From positions 1 through 44,314 of the IMG/VR virus record IMGVR_UViG_3300004461_000091: a DNA stretch of 44,314 bases; one strand, 5' to 3'. Made by a program: the position numbers and the translations under genes. Position 1 is the stretch's first letter. Every line of letters begins with the position of its first letter. The notes below the pieces were generated by a model. The model was not told where the DNA came from. It was given only the letters and a program-made list of their open reading frames with translations, and ran no database searches. Below are positions 7,879 through 16,271 of the stretch, piece by piece. The stretch comes from a virus.

Positions 7879-8688
7879 TTAGTTAGAGTATTTATAGTGA
7901 ATATCACCATCAGAACCGCCTGACGCATCGGAAGTAGATAGCGTTCGAACGCCTACAGCATTACTGCCCACAGTAACTGAATTAACTGTTGTTCCTGTTA
8001 TACTACCACCAGTAATTGATACGCCGTCTGAATCTTGAGTTGCAAGCGTACCTAAGCCTAATGAATTTCTTGCTGTAGTGCCAGATTCTGAAACCCAAGT
8101 AGTGCCGTTACCCACAATAAAATTACCATCAGACCTAGCAAGTGCAGTTATAGCATCTAGATAAACACTATGGCTTTGGACATCTGCACCAATTTCAAGA
8201 CCTAAATTTGACCTCGCTGCGGTAGTAGCAGTGGCTCCTGTACCCCCACTAGCAATAGGTAATGCTGTAGTTAAAGTTAAAGAAGATAAGTGGGTGACTG
8301 CATCAACTACGTCCGTACCGTTGTTAAACAACAACATCGTTTTACCGGCTGGTACAGCTATACCATTTTGACCTGACACTTTTACAGTACAAGCATCTGC
8401 TAATCCATTGTTTACAACATACATTTTTTCAATAGCGGGAACAGTTAAGTTTCTCGCACCACCTGATGTGCCTGTAAGGTTTAACCTCATATTTCGAGCA
8501 GCCTGCGAAGCATTGCTGTCAGATAACGTAAGAGTAACATCACCACTTGAGAACGAAACATCAGCGCTACCAGCAATAGCTTCTTGTAATGCGGTACCTA
8601 GGTTAGTATTAGTTACTACCCCCCAAGTATTAAGGTTCTCTCCAGTAGTCATTAACTGAATTTTTAAAGCGCTGTATGTACTAGCCAT
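7879..8688 (-). CDS. Tail fibre, paralogue of the S74 fibre
   Basis: 269 aa. The first ~160 residues are closely similar to those of the 322-aa fibre at 13613-14581 (shared blocks include GSADVSFSS, RLNLTGTSGGARNL, NNGLADACTVKVSGQ, VPAGKTM and LTLTT). The C-terminal part differs: here it is LGLGTLATQDSDGVSITGGS and a Ser/Thr/Gly-rich end without the S74 chaperone. The shared N-terminus presumably docks both fibres to the same tail position. The end overlaps the desaturase start by 8 bases. Confidence 0.7.
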   Translation of the reverse strand: MASTYSALKIQLMTTGENLNTWGVVTNTNLGTALQEAIAGSADVSFSSGDVTLTLSDSNASQAARNMRLNLTGTSGGARNLTVPAIEKMYVVNNGLADACTVKVSGQNGIAVPAGKTMLLFNNGTDVVDAVTHLSSLTLTTALPIASGGTGATATTAARSNLGLEIGADVQSHSVYLDAITALARSDGNFIVGNGTTWVSESGTTARNSLGLGTLATQDSDGVSITGGSITGTTVNSVTVGSNAVGVRTLSTSDASGGSDGDIHYKYSN

Positions 8689-9433
8689 TTTGTTTACCTC
8701 TAACTTTAATTATATCTACCAAATATTTATAAAAATCAATCTCATACCATTTTACCGCTTGATTGTAGTTTGACGGATCGTTATGATGATTGTTATGGTA
8801 AGTACTTTCTAAAAAAATTGGTATTGGTAAGTTTTTAGAAGTATCTTTAGTATTAAAATTTCTGTACCCAAACCTATGTAAAACTACATTTGTAAAGCTT
8901 GACGTATGGAATGTGTATACAACAGCAAATGCAAAAAAATAAATCGTAACACGCGGCTCTATTATTGCACTTAGTATAATAATTGACCAGTATATCTTAA
9001 AGTAATGCTTTGCAGACAATTTGTGCATTTTGACCTTAGAAAGCCTACGAATTGTGCCTACATCAACTTTTAAACGTTCGCCTAACCCTAACCAAAACCA
9101 AGTACTAATTCCTTTAGCTCCTGGATGAGGATCTCCATTTTTGTCAGAGTATCTATGATGCGCTACGTGATGTGCAGCCCAAGCCATAGGTGGGCCTTGC
9201 AAAGCCATAATTGCCAATAAATTTAACACTGGCTCTAGTTTAAGGTTAAAGCAAAATGATCTGTGAGAAAGATACCTGTGTTCGTATATCCCTACCCCAT
9301 AACTACCTATAAGCAAAGTACCAATAGCTGACGCCCATAACCATTGTGGCTCCCATAAAACAATCATTCCTACAATACAAATAATATGTATTGCAACTTG
9401 AGACGCTAATAATTTATAGTGCGGACTAAACAT
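8681..9433 (-). CDS. Fatty-acid desaturase (delta-9 acyl-CoA desaturase-like)
   Basis: 250 aa integral membrane enzyme. All three histidine boxes are present: HRYLSH (52-57), HHVAHH (88-93) and HNNHH (213-217), which together bind the di-iron centre. Hydrophobic pairs of helices lie at about 12-50, 68-86 and 150-180. The family introduces a double bond in acyl chains using O2. The gene is complete and not decayed. It overlaps both neighbours by 8 bases, so it is an integrated part of the late operon next to 2OG dioxygenase genes. A role in membrane fluidity or lipid modification during infection is an inference. Confidence 0.82.
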   Translation of the reverse strand: MFSPHYKLLASQVAIHIICIVGMIVLWEPQWLWASAIGTLLIGSYGVGIYEHRYLSHRSFCFNLKLEPVLNLLAIMALQGPPMAWAAHHVAHHRYSDKNGDPHPGAKGISTWFWLGLGERLKVDVGTIRRLSKVKMHKLSAKHYFKIYWSIIILSAIIEPRVTIYFFAFAVVYTFHTSSFTNVVLHRFGYRNFNTKDTSKNLPIPIFLESTYHNNHHNDPSNYNQAVKWYEIDFYKYLVDIIKVRGKQNG

Positions 9434-9986
9434 ATTTACTTGGTTTTTGCTTCCATAAGTTAGAAATTATAGAGCGTCTATACCCTTTGACTACTTCAGT
9501 AACCCTATGTTGCGCATTAGGTGTAAATACGATTAATCTGTTTGGCACAGGTTGTATACGTTCAAGTTCTCCATTACCTCTTTTTATTTCTAAGTAGCCT
9601 CCAACACAAGGTTCTGTATGCGCATAGTATATAAACCCAGAATCAGCTGTTTTAATTTCCCCAGAATCAACAAGCCTTTGTTCTTCCTCTGAGTCTACTA
9701 TCCCATCAAGGTCATTATCTGTATGAAACCCAACTGGGCCTGCTGGGCCATCAGCGTTTAGGGGCGTAACTAGTCGCGTCCAATACTCCCATCCATTAAT
9801 ATTTTGTTTTATCCCAACGACCTCATTCCAAACTAAATGGCATAAATGTTCGAATGCATTTGATAGGTTTTTGTCGTGGTCAACCCATTGAATCGGTGCT
9901 CCTGGTTTTAAATTGTCCCACAGGCTAGAACTCGTAAGGTTTTTCTTTAGGTTACTACTAGGAAGAAAGTCATCAAAAATAATCAT
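9426..9986 (-). CDS. 2-oxoglutarate/Fe(II)-dependent dioxygenase
   Basis: 186 aa, a single double-stranded-beta-helix domain. Iron ligands are visible as H88-x-D90 (GFHTDND) and H160 (PNAQHRVTEV), followed by the 2-oxoglutarate-binding Arg at 170/171 (GYRRSIISNLW). The GGYLEI strand lies between them. The family hydroxylates proteins, small molecules or nucleic acids. It is the middle of a row of related enzymes and overlaps the desaturase by 8 bases; its start abuts the tandem dioxygenase gene. The substrate is unknown. Confidence 0.78.
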   Translation of the reverse strand: MIIFDDFLPSSNLKKNLTSSSLWDNLKPGAPIQWVDHDKNLSNAFEHLCHLVWNEVVGIKQNINGWEYWTRLVTPLNADGPAGPVGFHTDNDLDGIVDSEEEQRLVDSGEIKTADSGFIYYAHTEPCVGGYLEIKRGNGELERIQPVPNRLIVFTPNAQHRVTEVVKGYRRSIISNLWKQKPSKYV

Positions 9987-11140
9987 TATTTAAACCAAGG
10001 GCCAACTAACCAAGTGACAATACTGCGCCGTATGCCTTTTGTCACAGGCTCAACACCATGTAACATAAAACTAGGAAACGCAATTACGGTGCCTTTTTCT
10101 TGATCTGGATACGTTTTTTCCTTACCTATTTGCAAGTAAAATTTACCGCCCTCAAAATCATCATTTAAAAACGCAAGTACTGTTAATTTTCTACACTCAC
10201 TTGCGTTTGGACTCATAAATGTATCCACATGACTTACATAATGTCCTTCGGTGCTATATCTTAAATACTCACTTTGATTGCTATTTGTTATACTAAACCT
10301 CCATGCTTTTTGATTCATATTTAACCCTATACCACTTAAAGTAGCACCGATACCAACGTCATGAGATATATTTAACTTATCAACATCTCTAACATTTTTC
10401 TCAACTACACCTGCACTCTCATCATCACGTAAGCCGATCTCTGCGGGTTCTAAAGCTACTTGTTCAAATTTCTGTATCATCTGCTCACAGGCAATATCGG
10501 CTATCGCATTGCGCGCAAACCAATAAATTATTTCCTCGTTTGCCTTCGAATTTTGATGATGAGACAATGCAAGTCTTTTATCGTACTTCTGCTCTGCGCA
10601 AGGGCCATTTTGATCTACATAGTGTAAAAATATTTGTGTTTGCCATCCGTCTTTAAGCGCTTCTCGCCAATGTGGTGCGTCGCACCCTTTATATATAACC
10701 CCATCTCCAATAGCTATATCGAGTTTGGTTTGATTTTTTACTCTGAATATTTCATCTACTTGGCCTTTAATGCCTAAATCTGTATCTTGGCCTGGATCAG
10801 CAATATATAAGGGCCATACTTCACCGTCGTGACCTAGTGTAATTGTTACGCTGTACTCACAAGCTTCTCTATCTGTGTGGCAAGCTAAGTCTTCACCCTC
10901 TAAATAGAACCGAGCATACGCATACGTTGGAAACAGCTTTTTACCTGTTTCTTGTTCCATCCTAGGTAAAAACTCTTCGAGCACTTGCTCAAGTACGGGG
11001 TGATGATAAACAGAAAAACTATTTGGGCACTGTTCATCTTTTATTGCTGTATTGTTTTCAGCTGATTCTTGTAAAAACTTAGTTAGTTGCGCACAAGTAT
11101 CTTTACATATTGCTTCCGTAATATATTTAAAATTATCCAT
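9986..11140 (-). CDS. Tandem two-domain 2OG-Fe(II) dioxygenase
   Basis: 384 aa with two oxygenase domains in one chain. Domain 1 (about 1-180): FYLEGEDLACHTDREACEYS gives H88-x-D90, and H157 lies in DAPHWREALKDGW; no clear 2OG Arg follows in the usual place. Domain 2 (about 200-384): H304-x-D306 in YVSHVDTF, FEGGKFYL strand, H361 in FPSFMLHGVEPV and R371/R372 in GIRRSIVTW, i.e. a complete prolyl-hydroxylase-like site. Length is about twice a usual domain, so it is a fusion. Substrate unknown. Confidence 0.76.
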   Translation of the reverse strand: MDNFKYITEAICKDTCAQLTKFLQESAENNTAIKDEQCPNSFSVYHHPVLEQVLEEFLPRMEQETGKKLFPTYAYARFYLEGEDLACHTDREACEYSVTITLGHDGEVWPLYIADPGQDTDLGIKGQVDEIFRVKNQTKLDIAIGDGVIYKGCDAPHWREALKDGWQTQIFLHYVDQNGPCAEQKYDKRLALSHHQNSKANEEIIYWFARNAIADIACEQMIQKFEQVALEPAEIGLRDDESAGVVEKNVRDVDKLNISHDVGIGATLSGIGLNMNQKAWRFSITNSNQSEYLRYSTEGHYVSHVDTFMSPNASECRKLTVLAFLNDDFEGGKFYLQIGKEKTYPDQEKGTVIAFPSFMLHGVEPVTKGIRRSIVTWLVGPWFK

Positions 11141-11753
11141 AAAGTATATCTAAAATCTCCTCAATAGGTTGCATGAAAGCAAGTTGAACTGCGGTACGTG
11201 TAATTGTTTTATTATAGTTAACAAGTTCTTTAGCTCTAAATTTACTATTTTTCATATTTAATTCGAAAGCTGCATTTGGCAAAACTGAATGTGCTTTTGC
11301 GGTGTTTAACATCCAAACGTCTCCAGGTTTTGCTATAAACCTATATTTAACTTCGAGATTATCAGCCCTGACGTTATAGTAAGTATTACCATTATCAATA
11401 GTAAGTCTATCATCTTTAATGTACTCGTTACCATCCCAAAAACTAGTAACTTCTTGATTTGGGTTAAAGTAAAAATTAATTATAGTTTTTTCATTAGTGT
11501 GAGCGTGAGGCGTTAATAAACTAATTTTTGTTAACGCGGACTTGTACAGGTGTGGTTTTAGTTTTGGAAATAGATTAATAAATTGATCTGATTCATCAAG
11601 ACGCCACCTAACAATACTAGGGGACTTAGATATTCTTAATTTACCGTAAGATTCAATTTGCGGTCTATCATTAATACTTTTTATTTCAGGACATTTAACA
11701 TCAAGTTTTTTTGCGTAAATAATATCCGAATCATTAAATGAATTTAATTCCAT
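11133..11753 (-). CDS. Cupin/2OG-oxygenase-like protein with altered metal motif
   Basis: 206 aa. A beta-helix-like core is suggested by KISLLTPHAHTNEKTIINFY, a YRFIAKPGDVWMLNTAKAHS strand-turn-strand and a closing Arg-containing TITRTAVQLAF. The usual HxD is replaced by H83-A-H85, with H155 as the likely distal His, so it may be a cupin-type enzyme or an inactive oxygenase relative rather than a standard dioxygenase. It overlaps the tandem dioxygenase by 8 bases. Family placement is a reading of the pattern, not a firm match. Confidence 0.5.
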   Translation of the reverse strand: MELNSFNDSDIIYAKKLDVKCPEIKSINDRPQIESYGKLRISKSPSIVRWRLDESDQFINLFPKLKPHLYKSALTKISLLTPHAHTNEKTIINFYFNPNQEVTSFWDGNEYIKDDRLTIDNGNTYYNVRADNLEVKYRFIAKPGDVWMLNTAKAHSVLPNAAFELNMKNSKFRAKELVNYNKTITRTAVQLAFMQPIEEILDILYG

Positions 11754-12231
11754 AACAATCAGTATGTGCGTTAAAAGTTTGATTGGTTGAAACTATTTTT
11801 ATTTGGGTAGGGTTTGTAATAGTTTTATCTCCTACTACTAATGTACCAGTACAAAAAAACAATTTTGTATCTTGTGGTAGATTTTCAGTCTCTCCCGCGG
11901 CAAGGTACCATTTTTCACATGTAGGTAGGTAGTTATTATTTGCTTCTTTAGGGATGCACCACCAAATAGGATTATCTACCGCCGTATGAGTGCATACCCC
12001 ATGTCCGCCAATATTTTCTACCATATCTGCTGGAGTTAACCAATCACCAACTTTATAGTCCGGCAACGTTGTTCCGTCAGAAAATGTATTGTTAATTACG
12101 CTACCCTGCGAAAGAAGGTTATACCACTCTCTATTTTTAGGATACTCATATGAATACGTTGTTACACCCTCGTAGGTATTTTGAAGAATAACCCACCCAA
12201 ATGCTCTATAAGGTTTTTGTTTTACATCCAT
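11734..12231 (-). CDS. Unknown protein, possibly beta-sandwich/cupin-like
   Basis: 165 aa; I do not recognise the family. It is aromatic-rich (YEYPKNREWYNLL, NPIWWCIPKEANNN) with beta-strand periodicity in the C-terminal half (KLFFCTGTLVVGDKTITN). His residues at GGHGVCTHTAV and FNAHTDCYGI could bind metal. It lies between a tail-region protein and the dioxygenase row and overlaps the next gene by 20 bases, so it is probably part of the same metabolic cassette or a fibre-linked sensor. Confidence 0.5.
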   Translation of the reverse strand: MDVKQKPYRAFGWVILQNTYEGVTTYSYEYPKNREWYNLLSQGSVINNTFSDGTTLPDYKVGDWLTPADMVENIGGHGVCTHTAVDNPIWWCIPKEANNNYLPTCEKWYLAAGETENLPQDTKLFFCTGTLVVGDKTITNPTQIKIVSTNQTFNAHTDCYGIKFI

Positions 12232-12233
12232 GT

Positions 12234-12605
12234 TTATACCTCCTCAGAAGGAGCATCTTCTGGGGTACTCGTTTCTACCACTCCAGAAGTATCTTCTACT
12301 AAATCACTACTATTGTAAGTATGGACAGTATCTGAAACTAAACTTTTATACATATCTAGTTTAGCGGTGTCCGCATTTAAGTCTTCATTGAGTTTCTGTT
12401 GATCAGCAACGTAGATTCCAGCTTTCGCTAATGCTGTTCGCAATTGTTCTTCTGTAGTTGCTTCTGGAAACATTGTATGCGGTTGATACGCTAGCTCAAA
12501 ATATGCTTCAGGATCTTCGTTTGCTGTTTCATCTGAAGCGTATTTTACAAGAAGGGATTTAGATTCTTCCTCCCAACCTACAATTTTCATTTTTAAAGTG
12601 TTCAT
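12234..12605 (-). CDS. Conserved small acidic protein next to fibre gene
   Basis: 123 aa, strongly acidic, ending in a low-complexity Glu/Ser/Thr tail (VVETSTPEDAPSEEV). The start MNTLKMKIVGWEEESKSLLV and the helical middle (EEQLRTALAKAGIYVADQQK) look like small fibre-assembly or chaperone-like proteins that follow a fibre gene, but no family is recognised. It sits 12 bases downstream of the Gly-rich fibre. Chaperone function is a guess from position. Confidence 0.45.
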   Translation of the reverse strand: MNTLKMKIVGWEEESKSLLVKYASDETANEDPEAYFELAYQPHTMFPEATTEEQLRTALAKAGIYVADQQKLNEDLNADTAKLDMYKSLVSDTVHTYNSSDLVEDTSGVVETSTPEDAPSEEV

Positions 12606-12617
12606 AATTTCCTCTGT

Positions 12618-13613
12618 TTAAGATACGCCACCTTGACGTGTACCTGTAGTTGACCAAGTAATTAAAGAGTTTCCAACTGCATAATTTCCTGCGCTTCCCC
12701 CACCCGCCGCTATTGAAGAGCTCGGATTTGTTGGGCTTGAGGAAGATCCAGCAGCCCCTCGACCACCACCAGGGCCACCGTTACCGGCACTAGCTGTAAA
12801 AAATCCTTTAGGACTTCTACTAGGCCCAGTTTGACCGGAGCCTCCACCACCACCGCCTGTAGAACTTCCAGCACCACCGTTACCGCCACCAGCGCTACCA
12901 CCAGAGCCACCAGAGTATCCTGCGCCACCGCCACCGCCACCACCATTTAGAAAGCGACTAGCAAATGATGGGGCCTTGGGTGAGCCAGCAGGCGCTTGGC
13001 GTATTATAGCGGAACCTCCACCGCCACCGCCACCGCCACCAGCAAAAACACCATTATTAGCAATTGTAGTTGGTCTATTTACATACAAAGCGCTTCCGCC
13101 AGGATTACCGCCACCCCCTTGTCTTCGAGGGCTTGGGACATAGAAAGGGCTAACGGGGCCAGTAGTAGGGAGCGAGAGAGCACTTCCACCGTTACCGCCA
13201 CGACCTTGAACTACTCCATTGTTAATAATGGTTACTGTGTCTCCAGGATTAAAACCACTAGGAACTAACATTGCGTAAGTATTAGTAGCTGATGATCCTA
13301 CTAACACCCCCGGATTAATTGTAAGCGTAAGGTCAGTTGCCCCTGCTGAATACCCTGGGTTAGCAGAAGCGTTACTAAATACATCATAATTTTGCACACT
13401 ACTAGCAATTGTAAGCGCTAACGCAGTACGATTTGCAGCGTTATAAAAATTCCCAATAGCAATAGCACCTGACTCAGGTATATTAGAGTTTCCAGCTGCG
13501 TCAGGGACTAAACCACCACCTCTATAAAAATCACTCATAGAGTTAGGTTGTGAGTCACTAAACTCAGTAGCAATTTCAGATATGGCTAGCTGGCCTGAAG
13601 CGGGTAATGCCAT
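12618..13613 (-). CDS. Large glycine-rich tail fibre / adhesin
   Basis: 331 aa. The N-terminal ~60 residues (ALPASGQLAISEIATEFSDS, MSDFYRGGGLVPD, SGAIAIGNFYNA) form a module repeated across marine phage fibres. A beta-rich middle follows (NPGVLVGSSATNTYAMLVPS). The C-terminal half is Gly blocks (GGGGGGGGGSAIIRQAP; GGGGGGGAGYSGGSGGSAGG; GGGGGGSGQTG), typical of polyglycine-helix receptor tips. It ends TWSTTGTRQGGVS. It starts 1 base into the end of the S74 fibre gene, so the two fibres are co-translated. Confidence 0.7.
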   Translation of the reverse strand: MALPASGQLAISEIATEFSDSQPNSMSDFYRGGGLVPDAAGNSNIPESGAIAIGNFYNAANRTALALTIASSVQNYDVFSNASANPGYSAGATDLTLTINPGVLVGSSATNTYAMLVPSGFNPGDTVTIINNGVVQGRGGNGGSALSLPTTGPVSPFYVPSPRRQGGGGNPGGSALYVNRPTTIANNGVFAGGGGGGGGGSAIIRQAPAGSPKAPSFASRFLNGGGGGGGAGYSGGSGGSAGGGNGGAGSSTGGGGGGSGQTGPSRSPKGFFTASAGNGGPGGGRGAAGSSSSPTNPSSSIAAGGGSAGNYAVGNSLITWSTTGTRQGGVS

Positions 13614-14581
13614 TATTTATCTCCTTTAAGCCTCTCGACTTCATCTGAAAGTTCTTTAACAGCTTCAATTAGTACCGCTACAAGTCTTTCGTATTTAACG
13701 GCTTTGTACCCTCCAGAGTTCTCAGCAACAATTTCTGGAAATACTTTTTCTACTTCTTGCGCAATAACACCAATATCTTGTTTACGTACAAATGTACCGT
13801 CTTCACCACCCTTAGACTCAATGTAAGCCTCTGTCCAATCGTATCGAACTCCGTTGAGTTGTTTTACTATATCAACTGCGTTATCAATATTAGTGATGTT
13901 TTCTTTTAGTCTTTGGTCTGATGAGTAAAAAGCAGTTACATCGTTGGTTGCTCGTATCTCACCAGTTGTACCTGATGCTGCTGTACCTACTCCAAAAGAA
14001 TCAAACTGTACATCACTTGTTGTAGTAAGTGCTTGGTTAATTGCTGCTAGGTTAGTATTGAACGCCTGTACGTCAGAGCCAATAGCAACACCCAATGCTG
14101 TTCTTGCGGCAGACGCAGTACTTGATCCGGTACCACCATCAGCAATAGCGAGATCCGTAGTCAGCGTCAGCGAAGCTAAATGAGTCATAGCATTAACAAC
14201 GTCTGCACTATTGTTATACAAGAACATTGTTTTACCAGCGGGTACTGCTACACCTGTCTGACCAGATACTTTAACGGTGCAAGCGTCAGCTAAACCATTA
14301 TTAATTATGTACAGTTTTTCTATACCAGGAACAATTAAATTACGTGCTCCCCCCGATGTACCTGTTAGATTTAGTCTTAAATTACGTGCTGGTTGTGTAG
14401 CGTTATCGTCGGTTAAGCTAAGCGTTACATCTGCGCTGGAAAAAGACACATCCGCTGAACCCACTATGGATTCTTCAAGCGCGGTGCCTAAGTTTACGTT
14501 AGTTACATTACCCCAAGCCCCGGCGTTGTCACCAGTTCCCATCAGTTGTAACTTAAGATTTGATGAATATGTTGATGCCAT
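13613..14581 (-). CDS. Tail fibre/spike with C-terminal S74 intramolecular chaperone
   Basis: 322 aa. The C-terminal ~110 residues carry the peptidase S74 (endosialidase-type) chaperone: SSDQRLKENITNIDNAVDIV, LNGVRYDWTE, IGVIAQEVEKVFPEIV and YERLVAVLIEAVKEL. This domain trimerises the fibre and then cleaves itself off. The N-terminal ~160 residues are a paralogue of the 269-aa fibre at 7879-8688. Self-cleavage is expected near the serine of SSDQRLKEN (about residue 220). Confidence 0.82.
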   Translation of the reverse strand: MASTYSSNLKLQLMGTGDNAGAWGNVTNVNLGTALEESIVGSADVSFSSADVTLSLTDDNATQPARNLRLNLTGTSGGARNLIVPGIEKLYIINNGLADACTVKVSGQTGVAVPAGKTMFLYNNSADVVNAMTHLASLTLTTDLAIADGGTGSSTASAARTALGVAIGSDVQAFNTNLAAINQALTTTSDVQFDSFGVGTAASGTTGEIRATNDVTAFYSSDQRLKENITNIDNAVDIVKQLNGVRYDWTEAYIESKGGEDGTFVRKQDIGVIAQEVEKVFPEIVAENSGGYKAVKYERLVAVLIEAVKELSDEVERLKGDK

Positions 14582-14590
14582 TTTTTACTC

Positions 14591-15490
14591 CTAGGCCGCT
14601 ATGGGCAACCAATTAGGTGTTTGATTATCGTCTATATCACTCCAAACAAGTGAAGTGGTTGTGGAAATTGTTGCTGAAACTCCTGTGATTGTAACAGAAG
14701 CGTTTGCACTTTCTGAAGTCGTTCCTAACACATTTGATGCCGAAACGCCTGTGGTATTTATAAAGTTAGTAGTTATAAACCCTATCGCACCCGTACTAGC
14801 GGTGGCTTGTAAACCAGCTGGAGATCCTTTAGCACCTGCTGATGCAACTACACTACCTACAGATACACTAGCTGAAACTCCAGTAACCGGATGATCTGCA
14901 CCCGCCTCAATTTGTGTCCCTCCACTTAAAGAGGCTGTAAGTGGTGTTCCAATTAGCGTTACATTAGCAAGCCCTGTCTGAGTAGCTGTGCCTAATTCAG
15001 TAGTACCTTGTAGCCCAGTTAAAGAAACATCAGCGAATAAAAAGCCACCCCAACCTTGATCAGAGCCATTCCAAGTATTGTATCCCCATGTAGTGGGTAA
15101 TAATACCGCGTCTTCTCCAAGAGCAGATGTAGCTCCTAACCCAGTAACCGTAACAGATTTAGGTATGCTAGCTACTGCTGTGCCTAAAGTAGCTGTTGCA
15201 GGTACTGCACTTAACGTAACGTTCCCAATACCTGTAACACTTAAATCACCTGCTACTCCAAGAGCGGAAACACTTGTTACTCCGTGCCTACCTTCTGTAT
15301 CGAGCGCTACATCATCTGTTGAAACAGTTGCCGTTACACCAGTTACCGTTACATTTATCGACTGCTGTATGTTACCGCTTCCAACGCTTGAAGTCGCAGC
15401 TACTCCAGTAACAGATACAGAGGCAACGAGAGTGCCTCCCCACCCATTATCGTTATTCCAAGTAGACTCGTTCCAAGCAATTACGGACAT
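14591..15490 (-). CDS. Repeat-containing virion structural protein
   Basis: 299 aa. Built of short beta repeats with a VTGV core (VSVTGVAATSS, VTVTGVTATVS, VTVTGLGATSA, VSLTGLQGTTE, VTGVSASVSVGS, VTITGVSATIS). A longer module is duplicated: WNNDNGWGGTLVASVSVTGV near residue 11 and WNGSDQGWGGFLFADVSLTG near residue 138. It ends with a separate Trp-containing tail (VWSDIDDNQTPNWLPIAA). Such repeats occur in marine phage fibre-like proteins. Role inferred from position among fibres and head-tail proteins. Confidence 0.6.
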   Translation of the reverse strand: MSVIAWNESTWNNDNGWGGTLVASVSVTGVAATSSVGSGNIQQSINVTVTGVTATVSTDDVALDTEGRHGVTSVSALGVAGDLSVTGIGNVTLSAVPATATLGTAVASIPKSVTVTGLGATSALGEDAVLLPTTWGYNTWNGSDQGWGGFLFADVSLTGLQGTTELGTATQTGLANVTLIGTPLTASLSGGTQIEAGADHPVTGVSASVSVGSVVASAGAKGSPAGLQATASTGAIGFITTNFINTTGVSASNVLGTTSESANASVTITGVSATISTTTSLVWSDIDDNQTPNWLPIAA

Positions 15491-15495
15491 ATTAC

Positions 15496-15966
15496 TTAAG
15501 CAATTCTAATAATTGCGTTTGTCGCGTCGTTGGTTGGGAAAATAACTGTAAAGTCTCCAGCTGTTGAAGTCTTATCACCACCAAAATCTAAGACCGCGAC
15601 TGCTGCGTTAGGAACTGCCCCACTAATACCGTTAGCTGATGGCGTATTGTTGTAAATAAGTGCGCCACGGGCTGTAACTGTTACATTGGAAAATGTAAGG
15701 TCACTAAAGTCTGTAAACCCAGTACCAGCGGTCACACTAGTTTCTGTTTTAGCCACACCTGTATTAGTCAGGTTTGCACCACCAGCGCTGTAGTTAGTAC
15801 CTGTAACTTCGTTAGTAGCTGAATAGGCTGTGGTGTTTGCGTTGATTGTAGCTGAAGAGGAATAAAGCGCTAACTTAAATGTATCTCCAGTTGAGTTACG
15901 AAAATCGTGTACAGCTAACATAAGTTCAGCTTTAAAAGAAGTACACATTGCTTGTGAAATTGCCAT
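15496..15966 (-). CDS. Conserved virion structural protein
   Basis: 156 aa, beta-rich with Thr/Asn/Ala. The opening MAISQAMCTSFKAELMLAVH and LALYSSSATINANTTAY pattern recur in marine phage structural genes (family recollection). The second half reads TDLTF-type strands (FSNVTVTARGALIYNN) ending TVIFPTNDATNAIIRIA. It lies just upstream of a repeat protein and close behind an adaptor protein; likely a small tail or decoration component. Confidence 0.5.
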   Translation of the reverse strand: MAISQAMCTSFKAELMLAVHDFRNSTGDTFKLALYSSSATINANTTAYSATNEVTGTNYSAGGANLTNTGVAKTETSVTAGTGFTDFSDLTFSNVTVTARGALIYNNTPSANGISGAVPNAAVAVLDFGGDKTSTAGDFTVIFPTNDATNAIIRIA

Positions 15967-15976
15967 GATTGGCTCC

Positions 15977-16270
15977 TTATGAATCTAAGATTGATATAAG
16001 TTCTGAATAACCCGCGTTGGTGAGCTTGTTAGCCAGAGTTACGTTGTGAGACTTTACAGCCTCGTTTAAATAAAAAATTAGAACTTGTTTGATTTGTGCT
16101 CTAAATGCTTCTGCTTGATCTCTAATAGCCGGATGGGATTGTGACCCCACCGAAATAATTTTATCTAGTGCCCGTTCTGCTATTTCTTCAGGTGTAAACC
16201 CTCGACCACTTGTAGTAGCTACTGTTATACCATTTCCACCTAATAAAAAAGAAAGTTCTTCGGTTTGCAT
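15977..16270 (-). CDS. Small conserved tail-region protein
   Basis: 97 aa, mostly alpha-helical after a Gly-rich start: FTPEEIAERALDKIISVGSQ, then AIRDQAEAFRAQIKQVLIFY and LANKLTNAGYSELISILDS. Its start is 2 bases after the adaptor's stop, so it is made together with head-tail connector proteins. Small helical proteins of this size in this spot are often assembly or closure proteins, but the family is not recognised. Confidence 0.5.
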   Translation of the reverse strand: MQTEELSFLLGGNGITVATTSGRGFTPEEIAERALDKIISVGSQSHPAIRDQAEAFRAQIKQVLIFYLNEAVKSHNVTLANKLTNAGYSELISILDS

Positions 16271-16271
16271 A

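Noticed and set aside
11133-11753. Calling the 206-aa protein a standard 2OG dioxygenase
   Set aside because: The HxD iron motif is not present (H83-A-H85 instead), so only a cupin/oxygenase-like label is justified.
12710-13268. Long overlapping ORFs on both strands in the Gly-rich fibre
   Set aside because: They are produced by the repetitive glycine codons (GGN read in other frames gives Val/Ala or Thr/Ala/Ser runs) and lack start signals.
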